64,000 nt of DNA from an uncultured Anaerolineae bacterium. Its GTDB lineage: Bacteria > Chloroflexota > Anaerolineae > Anaerolineales > Villigracilaceae. The notes beneath the pieces were generated by a model that searched no databases, was not told the origin of the DNA, and saw only the letters and a program-made list of their open reading frames with translations. The stretch is taken from positions 1-64,000 of the forward strand of contig CAILYI010000077.1 of NCBI GenBank assembly GCA_903838415.1, given 5' to 3'. Made by a program: the position numbers and the translations under genes. Position 1 is the first letter of the stretch. Every line of letters starts with the position of its first letter. Positions 1-9,238 of the stretch are shown here, in pieces.

Positions 1-24
1 AATCTCTTGTGAGTTGAAAGTCAT
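1..24 (-). CDS. 5' end of an unidentified gene cut by the window edge
   Basis: An ATG at 24-22 on the minus strand follows an AGGAG ribosome site eight bases upstream, and the frame stays open to the edge. Only eight codons are visible (MTFNSQEI), so no function can be given. A good promoter lies about 35-60 bases upstream, so this is probably the start of its own transcription unit. Confidence 0.5.
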
Positions 25-56
25 GGAATTTCTCCTGAAGTGGTTTGTCCAAACTC

Positions 57-102
57 ACTTTACCAGAGATATCATCGGCTTTCAACTCAATTTTCAACTC
101 AA
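57..102 (-). promoter_or_regulatory. Promoter with TTTCAACTCAA direct repeats
   Basis: On the minus strand TTGAAA (85-80) and TAAAGT (62-57) are separated by exactly 17 bases and point at the gene starting at 24. On the plus strand the 11-mer TTTCAACTCAA occurs at 80-90 and again at 92-102, one helical turn apart and covering the -35 box; a related inverted copy lies at 10-20. This looks like an operator. The adjacent HTH regulator (289-924) is the obvious candidate binder, but that is inference. A tiny frame (MNWVRFI, 122-99) with a good ribosome site also overlaps the repeats. Confidence 0.5.
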
Positions 103-145
103 ATGAAACGCACCCAATTCATTTTTTCTCCTAAGATTTTTTAGG

Positions 146-292
146 CTATGCGCCCGGCGTAATTCCAAGCATGGCCAGCCCCGTCATAACGAAAACAGCC
201 AAAAGACCCAGTAAAATGACCACCAAAATAACCGGCACCAGTTTTTCGGTCAACGCCGAAGGGTTGAAGCGTTGTGAACGTTTTGCGCTCAT
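146..292 (-). CDS. 48-aa single-span membrane peptide
   Basis: The frame starts at 292-290 and ends with TAG at 148-146. The product begins MSAKRSQRFNPSALTEKL and continues into one hydrophobic helix (about residues 17-44) ending in ITPGA. The start overlaps the stop of the upstream HTH gene as ATGA, so the two are translationally coupled. The basic N-terminus suggests an N-in, single-pass protein. No family is recognised. The coupling and the hydrophobic pattern argue for a real gene despite its size. Confidence 0.6.
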   Translation of the reverse strand: MSAKRSQRFNPSALTEKLVPVILVVILLGLLAVFVMTGLAMLGITPGA

Positions 293-924
293 GAATGCGA
301 CTCGTCAAACGCCTGATACGTTTTGAGCAAATCCACCAGAATCTGATCGGTAAAGGTGTGGATCTTATTGAGCATTTTCCCCCAGGCCAATCCCGGCGGC
401 ACCCGCGCATCCTCGTAGGCATTCACCAGCGCTTCCAGCAGACTGTTACGAAAAAACAAAAAAGCCTGCGTCGCATCGATACTGCTCAAGCCGAACCGCC
501 GCGCGCGCGATGCATAATCGTATCCCAGCACATACGCCTCCGAAGAAGCATCCACATCCTGGCTGGAGAGATAATTCATCAACCCGTGTACCAGCGTCAT
601 GCCACTTAAGCGGTACTGCATGCGCGCCTCCTGATTCAGTTTCTGGTACCAGAGCTCCGCTTCCAGGCGTCCTTCGGCAATTTGAATGCGCATCTGTCCC
701 ACCGCGCTTTGCATGGCGCTGGCTGGTTCCATCACATTTTTTTGGTCAGACGTTTTTATCCACAGGTCAATTTCTCCGCGCAAATACCGCCGGTGTCCGC
801 CCGAAGTGCGGTGGACGGGAAATACACCCTTATCCGACCACAGCCGCAGCGTGGAGGGATGCACCCCAATCAGCGCCGCCGCGCCGGATAGCGATAACCA
901 ATCTTCCCGCAGCCTGTCTGCCAT
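289..924 (-). CDS. HTH (MerR/excisionase-type) regulator with helical sensor domain
   Basis: The 211-aa product has an N-terminal winged-helix segment of MerR/excisionase type (about residues 8-55, including IGVHPSTLRLWSDKG and SGGHRRY). This is followed by an all-helical C-terminal domain (about 95-205) with LGYDYASRARRFGLSS and LFFRNSLLEALVNAYED. The C-terminal part resembles the helical sensor domains found at the N-terminus of RsbR-type proteins, but the match is only by eye. It lacks a recognisable cobalamin-binding motif, so it is not a CarH photoreceptor. It lies between the BCD transporter gene and the 48-aa membrane peptide, all leftward, and may regulate itself or the gene at the left edge. 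Confidence 0.7.
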   Translation of the reverse strand: MADRLREDWLSLSGAAALIGVHPSTLRLWSDKGVFPVHRTSGGHRRYLRGEIDLWIKTSDQKNVMEPASAMQSAVGQMRIQIAEGRLEAELWYQKLNQEARMQYRLSGMTLVHGLMNYLSSQDVDASSEAYVLGYDYASRARRFGLSSIDATQAFLFFRNSLLEALVNAYEDARVPPGLAWGKMLNKIHTFTDQILVDLLKTYQAFDESHS

Positions 925-939
925 TTAATCAGCCTCTTT

Positions 940-2238
940 CTAATCTGCCAGCGCCACGCGTTCCAACACTGACGGTGCTTCGACCTGTTTATGGAAAGCA
1001 TCGGCGTCGATGATGAATAACATCCCGATCGCCACTGCCAGCATGGCGGCTTCAATACCAAAGACAATCAGGTATCCCAGAATCGCATTGTGCGTCAGCC
1101 GGGTCACCACGTCGCGGACGACGCCAGCCGTGAGTGTGCCCACCAGTCGCGAGAGTGCGTTTGAAACGCCCCAGGCGCCAATGAACAATCCAATATAGCC
1201 AGGGATGGTGAGATCAAACATCAGTGCCAGATTCGCCACGGTAGCGAGACCGGTTCCAGCGCCGAGCAACAAAACTCCGCTGTAAAAACCGCTGGTCGAT
1301 ACCAGAATGCCGCTCATTAAAATGACCAGAAAGCCGCTCAGGGCAGCGATATTTCCAATTTGAGCCACCAATTTCCGGGGAATTCTCTTTTCCAATGCTC
1401 CAGCGACGAGAATTGTTAATAAAACGGCTGTGCCCCAAATCGATGTGATTCTCGTCGTCTGCTGGACGGTCATTCCAAAAACTTCTGCGGCAAATGGCTC
1501 GAGCAGCACATCCTGGCCTAAAATGGCGGCCAGTAATAGTGTCAGATACCAGAAAAACAAAGTGGCTTGCCGGCTTTTGAGGATGACGGCGGCCATGTCT
1601 TTGAAAGTGTAATTTTCGGCGTGGTGGGTTTGAATACTCACAGAGCGGCTTTCCAGCCGGATGAGACCCAGCAGGCCGAGGCCCAGGGCGGTCAAACCGA
1701 TCATCCAGAAGGCGCGCTGCAGCACCTCTGGCGAATAAGGTTCGACCATGCGGCTGATGGTGATGGCAGTCAAGATGATGCTGACGATCATCATGAACCA
1801 CATGGTGGCAATGGTTTTCCCCCGCTCCTTCTCTCCGGAGAGTTCGGAGGCCAGGGCCAGGTAAGAGACACTGGACAGGTTGTAACCCATGCCCCAGGCG
1901 CCAAAGGCCAGTCCGGCGGCCAGCAATCCCAGGGTGGGGTTATTGGCCATTAAAAAGGCGATTTGTGGGGAAACAACCAGCCCGGTAACACAAAGCAGTA
2001 GGCCCAGTAAAATGTAAGGTGTCCGTTGAAACCCTAAAACAGGGTGGCGATCAGAGTATGAGCCGATCGCCACCTGTAATGGTGAGAAAATATAAGGCAA
2101 GGAAGCCAGAATTGCGACCACCGTGGCGGCAATGCCCAATTCTTTAATCATCACCCGGTTGAGGGTGCTGTTGATGGGGACCAGTGTCATGGCAATGGCG
2201 ACGTGAATCAATCCAAGTTGCAGGCGCTTTCGCAGCAT
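940..2238 (-). CDS. BCD-family (PucC-like) MFS transporter
   Basis: The 432-aa integral membrane protein has about twelve hydrophobic segments. It carries hallmarks of the bacteriochlorophyll-delivery (PucC/LhaA) branch of the major facilitator superfamily: an N-terminal LQLGLIHVAIAMTLV, FSPLQVAIGSYSD with RTPYI, and the segment GQDVLLEPFAAEVFGMT. In phototrophs the family helps assemble light-harvesting complexes, but homologues occur in non-phototrophs and their substrates are unknown. No chlorophyll or reaction-centre gene is seen in this window. It is co-directional with the HTH regulator 15 bases downstream. The family assignment is fairly secure; the substrate is not. Confidence 0.8.
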   Translation of the reverse strand: MLRKRLQLGLIHVAIAMTLVPINSTLNRVMIKELGIAATVVAILASLPYIFSPLQVAIGSYSDRHPVLGFQRTPYILLGLLLCVTGLVVSPQIAFLMANNPTLGLLAAGLAFGAWGMGYNLSSVSYLALASELSGEKERGKTIATMWFMMIVSIILTAITISRMVEPYSPEVLQRAFWMIGLTALGLGLLGLIRLESRSVSIQTHHAENYTFKDMAAVILKSRQATLFFWYLTLLLAAILGQDVLLEPFAAEVFGMTVQQTTRITSIWGTAVLLTILVAGALEKRIPRKLVAQIGNIAALSGFLVILMSGILVSTSGFYSGVLLLGAGTGLATVANLALMFDLTIPGYIGLFIGAWGVSNALSRLVGTLTAGVVRDVVTRLTHNAILGYLIVFGIEAAMLAVAIGMLFIIDADAFHKQVEAPSVLERVALAD

Positions 2239-2354
2239 AAGTTATCCATTCTAAGTTTTATTGATAAGGTACCCAAATTTAACGTCCAAATTCAATGGCG
2301 TCAATGTAGATTTATGTAGAATTTTACTATAGCTGGTTTAGAGTTTATTAAATA

Positions 2355-2424
2355 CAGAAGCCGATAGCGGAAGTCCCCCTTCCCTCTATCGGCTTCTGGT
2401 GCGTGGAGCCCCTTTAACCACGCA
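2355..2424. other. Two tandem hairpins in the 2239-2491 intergenic space
   Basis: The first hairpin has 13-base perfect arms CAGAAGCCGATAG (2355-2367) and its complement (2386-2398), with an inner GGAAG/CTTCC stem. A second has 7-base arms TGCGTGG (2400-2406) and CCACGCA (2418-2424). They lie downstream of the SARP-type gene on the minus strand. No U-tract follows, so an intrinsic terminator is possible but unproven; a processing or stability element is equally likely. Nothing else was seen in this 250-base gap. Confidence 0.4.
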
Positions 2425-2491
2425 GCAATTGGAACCGGTAATGCTCTGTATTTATATCATGTTCATGTAGACAAGCTGTAGACATTCATTA

Positions 2492-5400
2492 CTATTCCGG
2501 GGCAATTCTTGTGCGGTAGTTCTGCCATTCAGCCTGTAAAGGCGCTTTTTGGAGCGAGCTTTCCAACTTTGCCAACAATTCATCGATACGGAGCTGGACC
2601 GGTTCAAGCTCAAGTCCCAACTGCCGGGAGGATTGTTCCACAATTCGCAGGCAGGATAATTCATACCAGGGCACTTGAAACTGGCTATATAGTTTAATGG
2701 AGGGCTGCGCCAGAGTCAGCGCGCGTTGGTAGTCGCCCTGTTTAAAGGCATGCTCCGCAATCATACGATTAAAATTGCCGGTCACGTCAATTTTGGCGCG
2801 CTCCAAGACGAGTTCCTTGAGCCATTTTGCGCGTTCTTCGAACTCAGCTTGTTCTCCGCGGATAAGGTGAACCGCTAATTGATTAAAGGTCCCCAAAATT
2901 GCGATTGAGCCCAGTTCACTCTCCCAGGCAGTGTTGATGGCCTGCGTGAGATAATGACGGCCGATTTCCTGCCCCATCAGCGTCAGGGTATAGCCAAAAC
3001 GATACATGTTTTCCAGGGCGACAAAGTGCTGGCCTGCCGCCGACATGCCTTGTTGATAGGCTTCGCTGGCTTTCTCGATGGCGCCAAGATGGAAATAAAC
3101 ATGACCGACAACCCGATACCCCAACCCGACAATCTCACCATGTCCCTGGCGGTAGCCAATCTCGATCGCTTTTTGGGCATGCTCCCAGGCGTCGTCCACC
3201 AGCCCCATTTCCGTTTCGCAGAAGGCCGCATAACTGCACAGATATCCGTACATGCGCCATCCATCCACGCGACTTGCCAGCTCAATGCCGCGCAGGCAGG
3301 CTTCAAGCCCGCTGGCATAGTTTGAGACTAAAAAATTGGCCAGTCCTATGACGCTATAAGCGACAATCTGTCCGTAGATATTGCGCGCCTGCTGTTGGGC
3401 TTGCAACGACTGCCTGGCATGTTCCAATCCAATCAAGGGATAACCGCGCAGTGTTTCGGTAATGGCCAGCTGGTAGAAACTGGTGCCCCGCTCAATCAGG
3501 GAGAAAAAATCGGCCGCACCTTGAGTGAGCTCCAGGGCGCGCAAAAAATAGGGCTGCGATTCGCGGATATGCCCGAGCATATACTCGTAGACGCCCCAGC
3601 GCTCGAGCGCGCGCGCTTTTTCGTAAGAATTGTCAGTTTTTTGCAGATATCCAAAGGCTTGTTGAACATATTCCAGCGCCTGACCAAACTGGTTACGGGA
3701 CATTTCCGCATCGCTCAGGCCTGTCAGGGCCGCACCAATCAACAGATTACTATTGAGGTCTTTTCCAAGGGTCTGCAGGGTCTGGTTGAGCGTTTCCAGC
3801 GTTTTAAAGTCGTCATTTTGAAAAGCGATTTCATTCCAAACCCGGTACATTTTGTAGATTTGTTCTTCGGTCACTTCACCAGCGCGCAGAATCAGGCGTT
3901 CGGCGCGGCGACAGGCATCCATCGCTTCGTAGGTGGACATCAGCCGCCAGGCATGCTCTGCCGCCAGGACCCAGGCATCAAATGCTTTGGAATGCATCCC
4001 GCCTTCTTCGAAGTGATAGGCCAATAAAGAGGCTTGCGAAATAATATTGGTGCTCAAGTAACTTTCCAATGCCAGCGCCACTTTGCGGTGCAGCAAGCGC
4101 TTGCGATTCTGGTTTAGTTGGAGCAGCAAGCCTTCGCGCAATTTTTCGTGGACAAACCCAAAAGAACCATTCCCTTTGTGTAAGGGATGAATGATGCGGG
4201 CCTGTTCCAATTCTTCGAGCGCCAGCAGATATTCGTCCGCTGAGAGCGAGACCGCGGCTTCGAGCATGGATATTTCAAACTGACTCCCCAGCACGACGGC
4301 AGTGATGATCACATCCCGTGCCGGGCGTGAAAGCGCATTAAATTTGCGCTGGATGGCGTCTGTGATGGAGAGCGGAATCGGGAGCGAAGCGACGTTTCCA
4401 AAATCGAGGTTGGGGTTTTCCTCCCAAAACGCTTGCAGGATTTGGATGGAGAAAAACTCGTTTCCGCCGGTATCCTGATATAGTTTTTCGACAAACTCTG
4501 GCGGCGCGGCGCGGGAAAAGGCAAAGTAGCACAACTCGGCCAGGTTTTCCCTGGTGAATAATTGCGTGTTGATGCGCCGCAGCTGTTCCGGATGAGGCGC
4601 CATCAGGAATTTATCGAGCATTGAATTTTTCTCTTCAGTCCGCGCGGAGAGGATTAACAGGCTGCGCCCCGGACGAAAGAATGACTTTTTCAGCAGATAC
4701 GAGACCAGCGCCAGGCTGGATTCATCCGCCCAGTGGGCATCATCCATAAAAAGGATGAGCATGTTTTTTTGCGTCAGATGGCTTAATAGCTGATAACCGG
4801 CTTCCATCAAAACGGTGCGCGGAATTTCGGAAGGTGGAAGATGTAGGTCGGTTCGGAGGGCGTGCAGTTCGGGGAAAAGCATGGACAGCGGCGCGGCCCA
4901 ACTGACATCCAGTTGGCGCCAATCTTCTTCAGACATGGAGGCACGCAGCAAGCTGACCCAGGGCGCGAAAGGCATGCCGGTTTCCAACGGCTGGCAGGAT
5001 GCCACCAACAAGCGTGTTCCGGCCCCCAAGCGACGGCAAAACTCATGCACCAGGCGGGTTTTTCCTGAGCCGCCATCGCCCAGGACGATCACAGCGCCGC
5101 CGCGTTTGCTGACGTTGATCAATTCAGTCAGCGCTTCTTTTTGTCCGATGAAGGGCACCGGCAGCCCGGGTTGAATGCTCCAATTGGGGTTTTCAGCGAT
5201 TGCGCTGACTGTATGGTGAAGTGTCAAGCGTGGCTTGAGCGCCAGAAGGATTTCAGGGATTTCCCCGTCTCCGTCAGCTTCATAGAGTGCCTTAACGGCT
5301 TCGTAATGTTCGCGAGCTTCAGAAGAGCGCTGCGCGTTTAGATAGGCTTCAATCAAATTGCGGTTCAGGGTTTCGCTGTATTCGTCAAATTCGAGGGCCT

Positions 5401-5977
5401 GGGTTAGAAAATGAATGGCCTGATCCAGATTGCCAGTCAAGGTTTCATGTGCAGCCAGACGAGTCAGCAGGCGCAGGAAAAACTCTGCATTATCTGCGCG
5501 AATTCCTGCCAGCCAGTTTTCGAGCTCGGGAGAGACCGCCACATCATCATTTTCGATGAATTCGGCGCTATGCCAGATTGCGAGCGCCTCGGTCATGTTT
5601 TGATGCAAACTGGCATTCAGGGCCTGATCCGGTTTGGTTGCGCCTAATTGTTTGTTGATTTGCTTCGCTAAATCCCGGATTTTCAGCCAATCCACCTCCA
5701 CCAATTGGGAATTGAGCGCGATAAACGGCAGGAAGGTATTGATCGACCCTTTTTCCTTCAAATCACTGCGCAGCTTGGAGAGCGTATCCGTCAGGGCCAG
5801 GCGGGCTTTTTCAAGTGGCTCGTCGGGCCAGAAAAGCTCCATCAGTGTTTCGCGGTGGACAGGTTTTCCAAAGGCTGCGAGGTAAAACAACAAGGCGCGC
5901 GTTGTCCGGCGCTTAATCAGCACAGGGACGTCATCCTTGAAGACAGCAGGCAGGCCAAATAACCGAATGCGAAGCAT
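2492..5977 (-). CDS. SARP/BTAD-AAA-TPR transcriptional regulator
   Basis: The product is about 1161 aa from the chosen ATG (MLRIRLFGLPAVFKDD); a longer form adds 14 residues that look non-coding. An N-terminal OmpR-like winged helix (about 1-95, RRTTRALLFYLA) is followed by a bacterial transcriptional activation domain (about 100-240). An AAA/NACHT-like ATPase comes next, with Walker A GDGGSGKT and Walker B ILFMDDAHWAD, and then a long TPR-like helical C-terminus. This is the architecture of large SARP/AfsR- or MalT-like regulators that sense ligands through the TPR region. It lies next to recN and points the same way. A CATAAT box sits six bases before the start codon, so the mRNA may be leaderless. 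Its target genes are unknown. Confidence 0.85.
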   Translation of the reverse strand: MLRIRLFGLPAVFKDDVPVLIKRRTTRALLFYLAAFGKPVHRETLMELFWPDEPLEKARLALTDTLSKLRSDLKEKGSINTFLPFIALNSQLVEVDWLKIRDLAKQINKQLGATKPDQALNASLHQNMTEALAIWHSAEFIENDDVAVSPELENWLAGIRADNAEFFLRLLTRLAAHETLTGNLDQAIHFLTQALEFDEYSETLNRNLIEAYLNAQRSSEAREHYEAVKALYEADGDGEIPEILLALKPRLTLHHTVSAIAENPNWSIQPGLPVPFIGQKEALTELINVSKRGGAVIVLGDGGSGKTRLVHEFCRRLGAGTRLLVASCQPLETGMPFAPWVSLLRASMSEEDWRQLDVSWAAPLSMLFPELHALRTDLHLPPSEIPRTVLMEAGYQLLSHLTQKNMLILFMDDAHWADESSLALVSYLLKKSFFRPGRSLLILSARTEEKNSMLDKFLMAPHPEQLRRINTQLFTRENLAELCYFAFSRAAPPEFVEKLYQDTGGNEFFSIQILQAFWEENPNLDFGNVASLPIPLSITDAIQRKFNALSRPARDVIITAVVLGSQFEISMLEAAVSLSADEYLLALEELEQARIIHPLHKGNGSFGFVHEKLREGLLLQLNQNRKRLLHRKVALALESYLSTNIISQASLLAYHFEEGGMHSKAFDAWVLAAEHAWRLMSTYEAMDACRRAERLILRAGEVTEEQIYKMYRVWNEIAFQNDDFKTLETLNQTLQTLGKDLNSNLLIGAALTGLSDAEMSRNQFGQALEYVQQAFGYLQKTDNSYEKARALERWGVYEYMLGHIRESQPYFLRALELTQGAADFFSLIERGTSFYQLAITETLRGYPLIGLEHARQSLQAQQQARNIYGQIVAYSVIGLANFLVSNYASGLEACLRGIELASRVDGWRMYGYLCSYAAFCETEMGLVDDAWEHAQKAIEIGYRQGHGEIVGLGYRVVGHVYFHLGAIEKASEAYQQGMSAAGQHFVALENMYRFGYTLTLMGQEIGRHYLTQAINTAWESELGSIAILGTFNQLAVHLIRGEQAEFEERAKWLKELVLERAKIDVTGNFNRMIAEHAFKQGDYQRALTLAQPSIKLYSQFQVPWYELSCLRIVEQSSRQLGLELEPVQLRIDELLAKLESSLQKAPLQAEWQNYRTRIAPE

Positions 5978-6063
5978 GGAAATATTATGACAAAAAAAAG
6001 GTTGTATTGCCATAGACAAACAACCTAATTTCGTCGGGGATTTTTACAGGGACAAAATGAAAC

Positions 6064-7800
6064 TTACTTTTTTCCACCCTGGCTGGCGGTTTGCGCCGAT
6101 TGTAAAATGTCATGCGCCGAGCGCAGCGTGCCCTCGGTCACTTCTCCGAGCATGTTTGCCAGTTCCAGCAGGCGTTCATCCCCTTCCATGCGCTTAACTT
6201 GCGTTGAGGTGCGTCCGTTATTGACCAGTTTCTGCACCTGAAAATGCTGGTCGCCAAAGGCAGCCAACTGCGGCAGGTGCGTAATGCACAGGACCTGGTG
6301 CGCGCGTCCCAAATGCCAGAGTTTTTGCCCCACCACGCCGCCCACGCGTCCGCCAATGCCCTGGTCGATTTCGTCGAATACCAGGCTGGGGATTTGATCG
6401 GCGCGGGCCAGCACGTTTTTGAGCGCCAACATGAGACGGGATGTTTCGCCGCCCGAGGCGATTCGGGCGAGTGATTTCAACCCTTCGCCTGGATTCGGCG
6501 CGACGAGGAATTCCACCCGATCGAAGCCGCTTCCGTCAAACGCCACCCGCGAATCTTGCCCCAAGGGCAAGCCCTGGGCGTCGGGTTTGGTCTGGAAATC
6601 GACGCCAAAACGGGCCGATGCCATTTTCAGGTCATCCAGTTCGGTTTCGATGCCCCTGGAGAGGACGGTGGCAGCCTTTTTGCGTTTCTCAGAGAGTTTT
6701 TCGCCGCGCTCGGAAAGTTCCTTGAGCAAATCGGCTTCTTTGGTCTGCAAAATGTCAATTTTTTCGGCGGCGTTGGTGATGTTATCCAGGTCATTGCGGG
6801 CTTTGACTCCAAACGCCAGCACGGATTCAATCGTTCCGCCATATTTGCGCAGTAGACGGTGCATCATATCGAGGCGTTCTTCCGCGTCTTCGAGGCGCTT
6901 CGGATTGTATTCGATGGTTTCCAGGTAATCGCGCAGTTCGCCGGAAATGTCAGAGATATTTTCGAGCAGGGCTTCAGCGCGGGCGGCGAGTTCCGCCTTG
7001 CTGGTATCCACGCGCGCCAGGGAAGAAAGCGCGGCAGTGGCTTGTCCCAACTGGTCGGTGACCGCCGGGGTTTCAGGCGTGCCGTCATCCAGCAGCTGCA
7101 GGGCTTCCTGGGCGTTTGCCGCCAGCGATTCGGCGTTGGCGAGGCGGTCCCGTTCCTGACGGAGTTCGGCGTCCTCGCCGGGTTTCAGACGGGCGGCTTC
7201 AATTTCCTCGGCCTGGTAGGTGAGCATCTCTATCCTGCGCTGTGAATCGGCCTGGGCGGTGCGCAGTTCGTTCAAGTCGCGGCGAACGGTTTGCAGCTGG
7301 GTGTAGGTTTGACGGTAGGCGGTCAGCAGGGAGTCGGTGTCAGCGAAACGGTCCAGCAGCCCAAGGTGGGCGCGCGGGTCGAGCAGGGACAGGTGTTCCG
7401 TCTGCCCGTGAATATCCACCAAAAACGCGCCGATTTCCCGCAGCAGCGTCACGTTGATGGTGCGGCCATTGACGCGGGCCGTCGATCGGCCTTCGCGGCG
7501 CACTTCGCGCGCCAGGGTGACGTAGTTTTCGTCATCCAGCAGGTCTTCGCGCTTGAGAATCTCGTTGACGGATTCTTTGGTGGCGCCGGTCAGCTTGAAG
7601 ACACCCTCCACGCTGGCACGTTCGGCATCGGTGCGTAAAACCGTGGCGTCGGCGCGACCGCCGAGCAGCATTTCGAGCGCGTCCATGATAATGGATTTGC
7701 CTGCGCCGGTTTCACCGGTGAAGATGATCAGCCCGGCGCTGAAATCGAGCTCGAGTTTATCGATAATGGCAAAGTTTTCGATGCGGAGTTCGCTGAGCAT
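6064..7800 (-). CDS. recN: DNA repair protein RecN
   Basis: The 578-aa SMC-like ATPase is of normal RecN length. Visible motifs are Walker A GETGAGKS near residue 30, the ABC signature ASGGETSRLMLALK, Walker B LVFDEIDQGIGG and a C-terminal ITHLPQLAAFGDQHF H-loop. Between them lie two coiled-coil stretches (about 150-370). RecN acts in recombinational repair of double-strand breaks by bridging DNA ends. The next upstream gene ends three bases before the start codon, so it is expressed in the nadK-centred operon, and it is separated from the SARP gene by 86 bases. Confidence 0.95.
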   Translation of the reverse strand: MLSELRIENFAIIDKLELDFSAGLIIFTGETGAGKSIIMDALEMLLGGRADATVLRTDAERASVEGVFKLTGATKESVNEILKREDLLDDENYVTLAREVRREGRSTARVNGRTINVTLLREIGAFLVDIHGQTEHLSLLDPRAHLGLLDRFADTDSLLTAYRQTYTQLQTVRRDLNELRTAQADSQRRIEMLTYQAEEIEAARLKPGEDAELRQERDRLANAESLAANAQEALQLLDDGTPETPAVTDQLGQATAALSSLARVDTSKAELAARAEALLENISDISGELRDYLETIEYNPKRLEDAEERLDMMHRLLRKYGGTIESVLAFGVKARNDLDNITNAAEKIDILQTKEADLLKELSERGEKLSEKRKKAATVLSRGIETELDDLKMASARFGVDFQTKPDAQGLPLGQDSRVAFDGSGFDRVEFLVAPNPGEGLKSLARIASGGETSRLMLALKNVLARADQIPSLVFDEIDQGIGGRVGGVVGQKLWHLGRAHQVLCITHLPQLAAFGDQHFQVQKLVNNGRTSTQVKRMEGDERLLELANMLGEVTEGTLRSAHDILQSAQTASQGGKK

Positions 7801-7803
7801 AGG

Positions 7804-8325
7804 TTATTTGAAGAGTTGAATACCAGAAAGCCGGTAATAGGCTGTGGGAACAGAAATGAACAGGTAGATGGCCTGGAAGAGAATGCCAAAAATGTTGAAG
7901 GTGAAGATTTGGAAGAGCCCAAGCGGCAGCGCTCCGATGATGATGGCCGCCAAAATGACTTTGAAGAGCTGTACCGAGCGATGACGCCGAATTGCAAAGC
8001 GGACGGCTTCGGCGATGACCACTCCGGCGACCGGCGCGGCGGCGGCTACCAGGATAAAGCCGAAGAAGCCAATCATGCCCAGCAGGCTGATGATGAAGCT
8101 CCCAATCCCTGAAAGCAGACCGGCGACGGTGAAGCCAAGTATGTAATCAATCCCTTCGGCGGTTTCAAAGGATTTTTGCTGGCTCTTGACGCATTCGGGG
8201 CAGCGGTAGCCAACCGGTGATTTAATGGCGCATTTGGAGCAAATCGGCTTTTCACAGCGATTGCAACGCAGGGCTGTTTCGACAGTGGGATGATTGGCGC
8301 AGTGCAGGGCGGTGTTTTCGCTCAT
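7804..8325 (-). CDS. B-box zinc-finger membrane protein
   Basis: The 173-aa protein begins with a B-box/zinc-ribbon-like module rich in Cys and His (HCANHPTVETALRCNRC, then ICSKC and YRCPEC within the first 42 residues). Three or four hydrophobic helices follow (about 58-165) and the protein ends in YRLSGIQLFK. Such proteins are common and uncharacterised in Chloroflexota; the zinc module probably faces the cytoplasm. Its start overlaps the nadK stop as ATGA and its stop lies three bases from recN, so it is translated as part of that operon. The function is unknown. Confidence 0.75.
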   Translation of the reverse strand: MSENTALHCANHPTVETALRCNRCEKPICSKCAIKSPVGYRCPECVKSQQKSFETAEGIDYILGFTVAGLLSGIGSFIISLLGMIGFFGFILVAAAAPVAGVVIAEAVRFAIRRHRSVQLFKVILAAIIIGALPLGLFQIFTFNIFGILFQAIYLFISVPTAYYRLSGIQLFK

Positions 8326-9188
8326 CGAGGCAAACCTATGGTGGCGTTCTGATTCATGTGGGCGGTCAGGTTGCGGTAGAAATAACCGGGATCGCCGAAG
8401 CGGATAAATTTAACGGTGTCTTCCCCCACGTGGACATCGACGCGGTCATCTTCAGCCAGGCCAACCGGGATCTGACCATCCACGCTGAAGACGGCGTTGT
8501 CACTCAGGACGGTCATGCTAACGGTGGAGCCTTCTGATAGCACCACGGCGCGATCGACGGACAGGTGCGGGGCGATCGGAATAATCAGGATGTTGCGCAG
8601 TTCGGGCGGCAGGATGGGACCTCCGGCGGCCAGGGCGTAGGCGGTGGAGCCGGTGGCGGTCGAGGCGATTAAGCCATCCGCGACGTAGGTCGTCAGGTAT
8701 TGTTCATCCACGCTGGCCTTGATATGGATTGGACGTAGAAATTGTCCACGGCTGACGACGACATCGTTGAGCGCTTCCCAGGAACCGAGCGATTCGTCGG
8801 CGCGGATGTGCTCGGCGCGCAGCATCATGCGATTCTCAACCCAGAATTCTCCGGCCAGCAGTTGGGCGAGCAATTTCTGCCAGCCGCCTTCTTCCACCTG
8901 AAACAGGAAGCCCAGTCGGCCTTTGTTGACGCCCAACACTGGAATCCCGTGCGGGGCGCATAAATGACCGGCACGCAGCATGGTCCCATCTCCGCCGACG
9001 GCGATCAGCAGGTCAAATTCCCCGGCATGGATGCGCTTGCGTAGCTTTGCATCGTAGAGCGAACCATGCGGAGCATCCATGCCCTGGTCTTTCAGATAGG
9101 CGGAGATGGCCTGCGCTTCCTCGAAGGATTCGGGCAGTTTAGGGTGACCAGTGACAACGATGCGCCGGGGAATATCTTGAGTTTCCAT
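8322..9188 (-). CDS. nadK: NAD kinase
   Basis: The product is about 288 aa (PpnK/NadK family) and phosphorylates NAD to NADP with ATP or polyphosphate. The family motif GGDGTMLRAG, the NAD-binding STATGSTAYALAAGGPI and the SVDGQIPVGL segment are all present. ATG at 9188 was chosen; a TTG three codons upstream is an alternative. TATAAT lies at 9202-9197, only eight bases before the ATG, and no ribosome site is visible, so an internal promoter could give a leaderless nadK mRNA in addition to readthrough from upstream. The stop overlaps the B-box gene start. Confidence 0.93.
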   Translation of the reverse strand: METQDIPRRIVVTGHPKLPESFEEAQAISAYLKDQGMDAPHGSLYDAKLRKRIHAGEFDLLIAVGGDGTMLRAGHLCAPHGIPVLGVNKGRLGFLFQVEEGGWQKLLAQLLAGEFWVENRMMLRAEHIRADESLGSWEALNDVVVSRGQFLRPIHIKASVDEQYLTTYVADGLIASTATGSTAYALAAGGPILPPELRNILIIPIAPHLSVDRAVVLSEGSTVSMTVLSDNAVFSVDGQIPVGLAEDDRVDVHVGEDTVKFIRFGDPGYFYRNLTAHMNQNATIGLPR

Positions 9189-9238
9189 AGGGGTCAATTA
9201 TAGTGCGTTTGGGCGGTGTCGGCGTAAAGCATTCCGCG

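Noticed and set aside
146-2238. Remnant of a photosynthesis gene cluster
   Set aside because: Only the PucC-like transporter is present; no bch, puf or light-harvesting genes were found, and the family also occurs in non-phototrophs.
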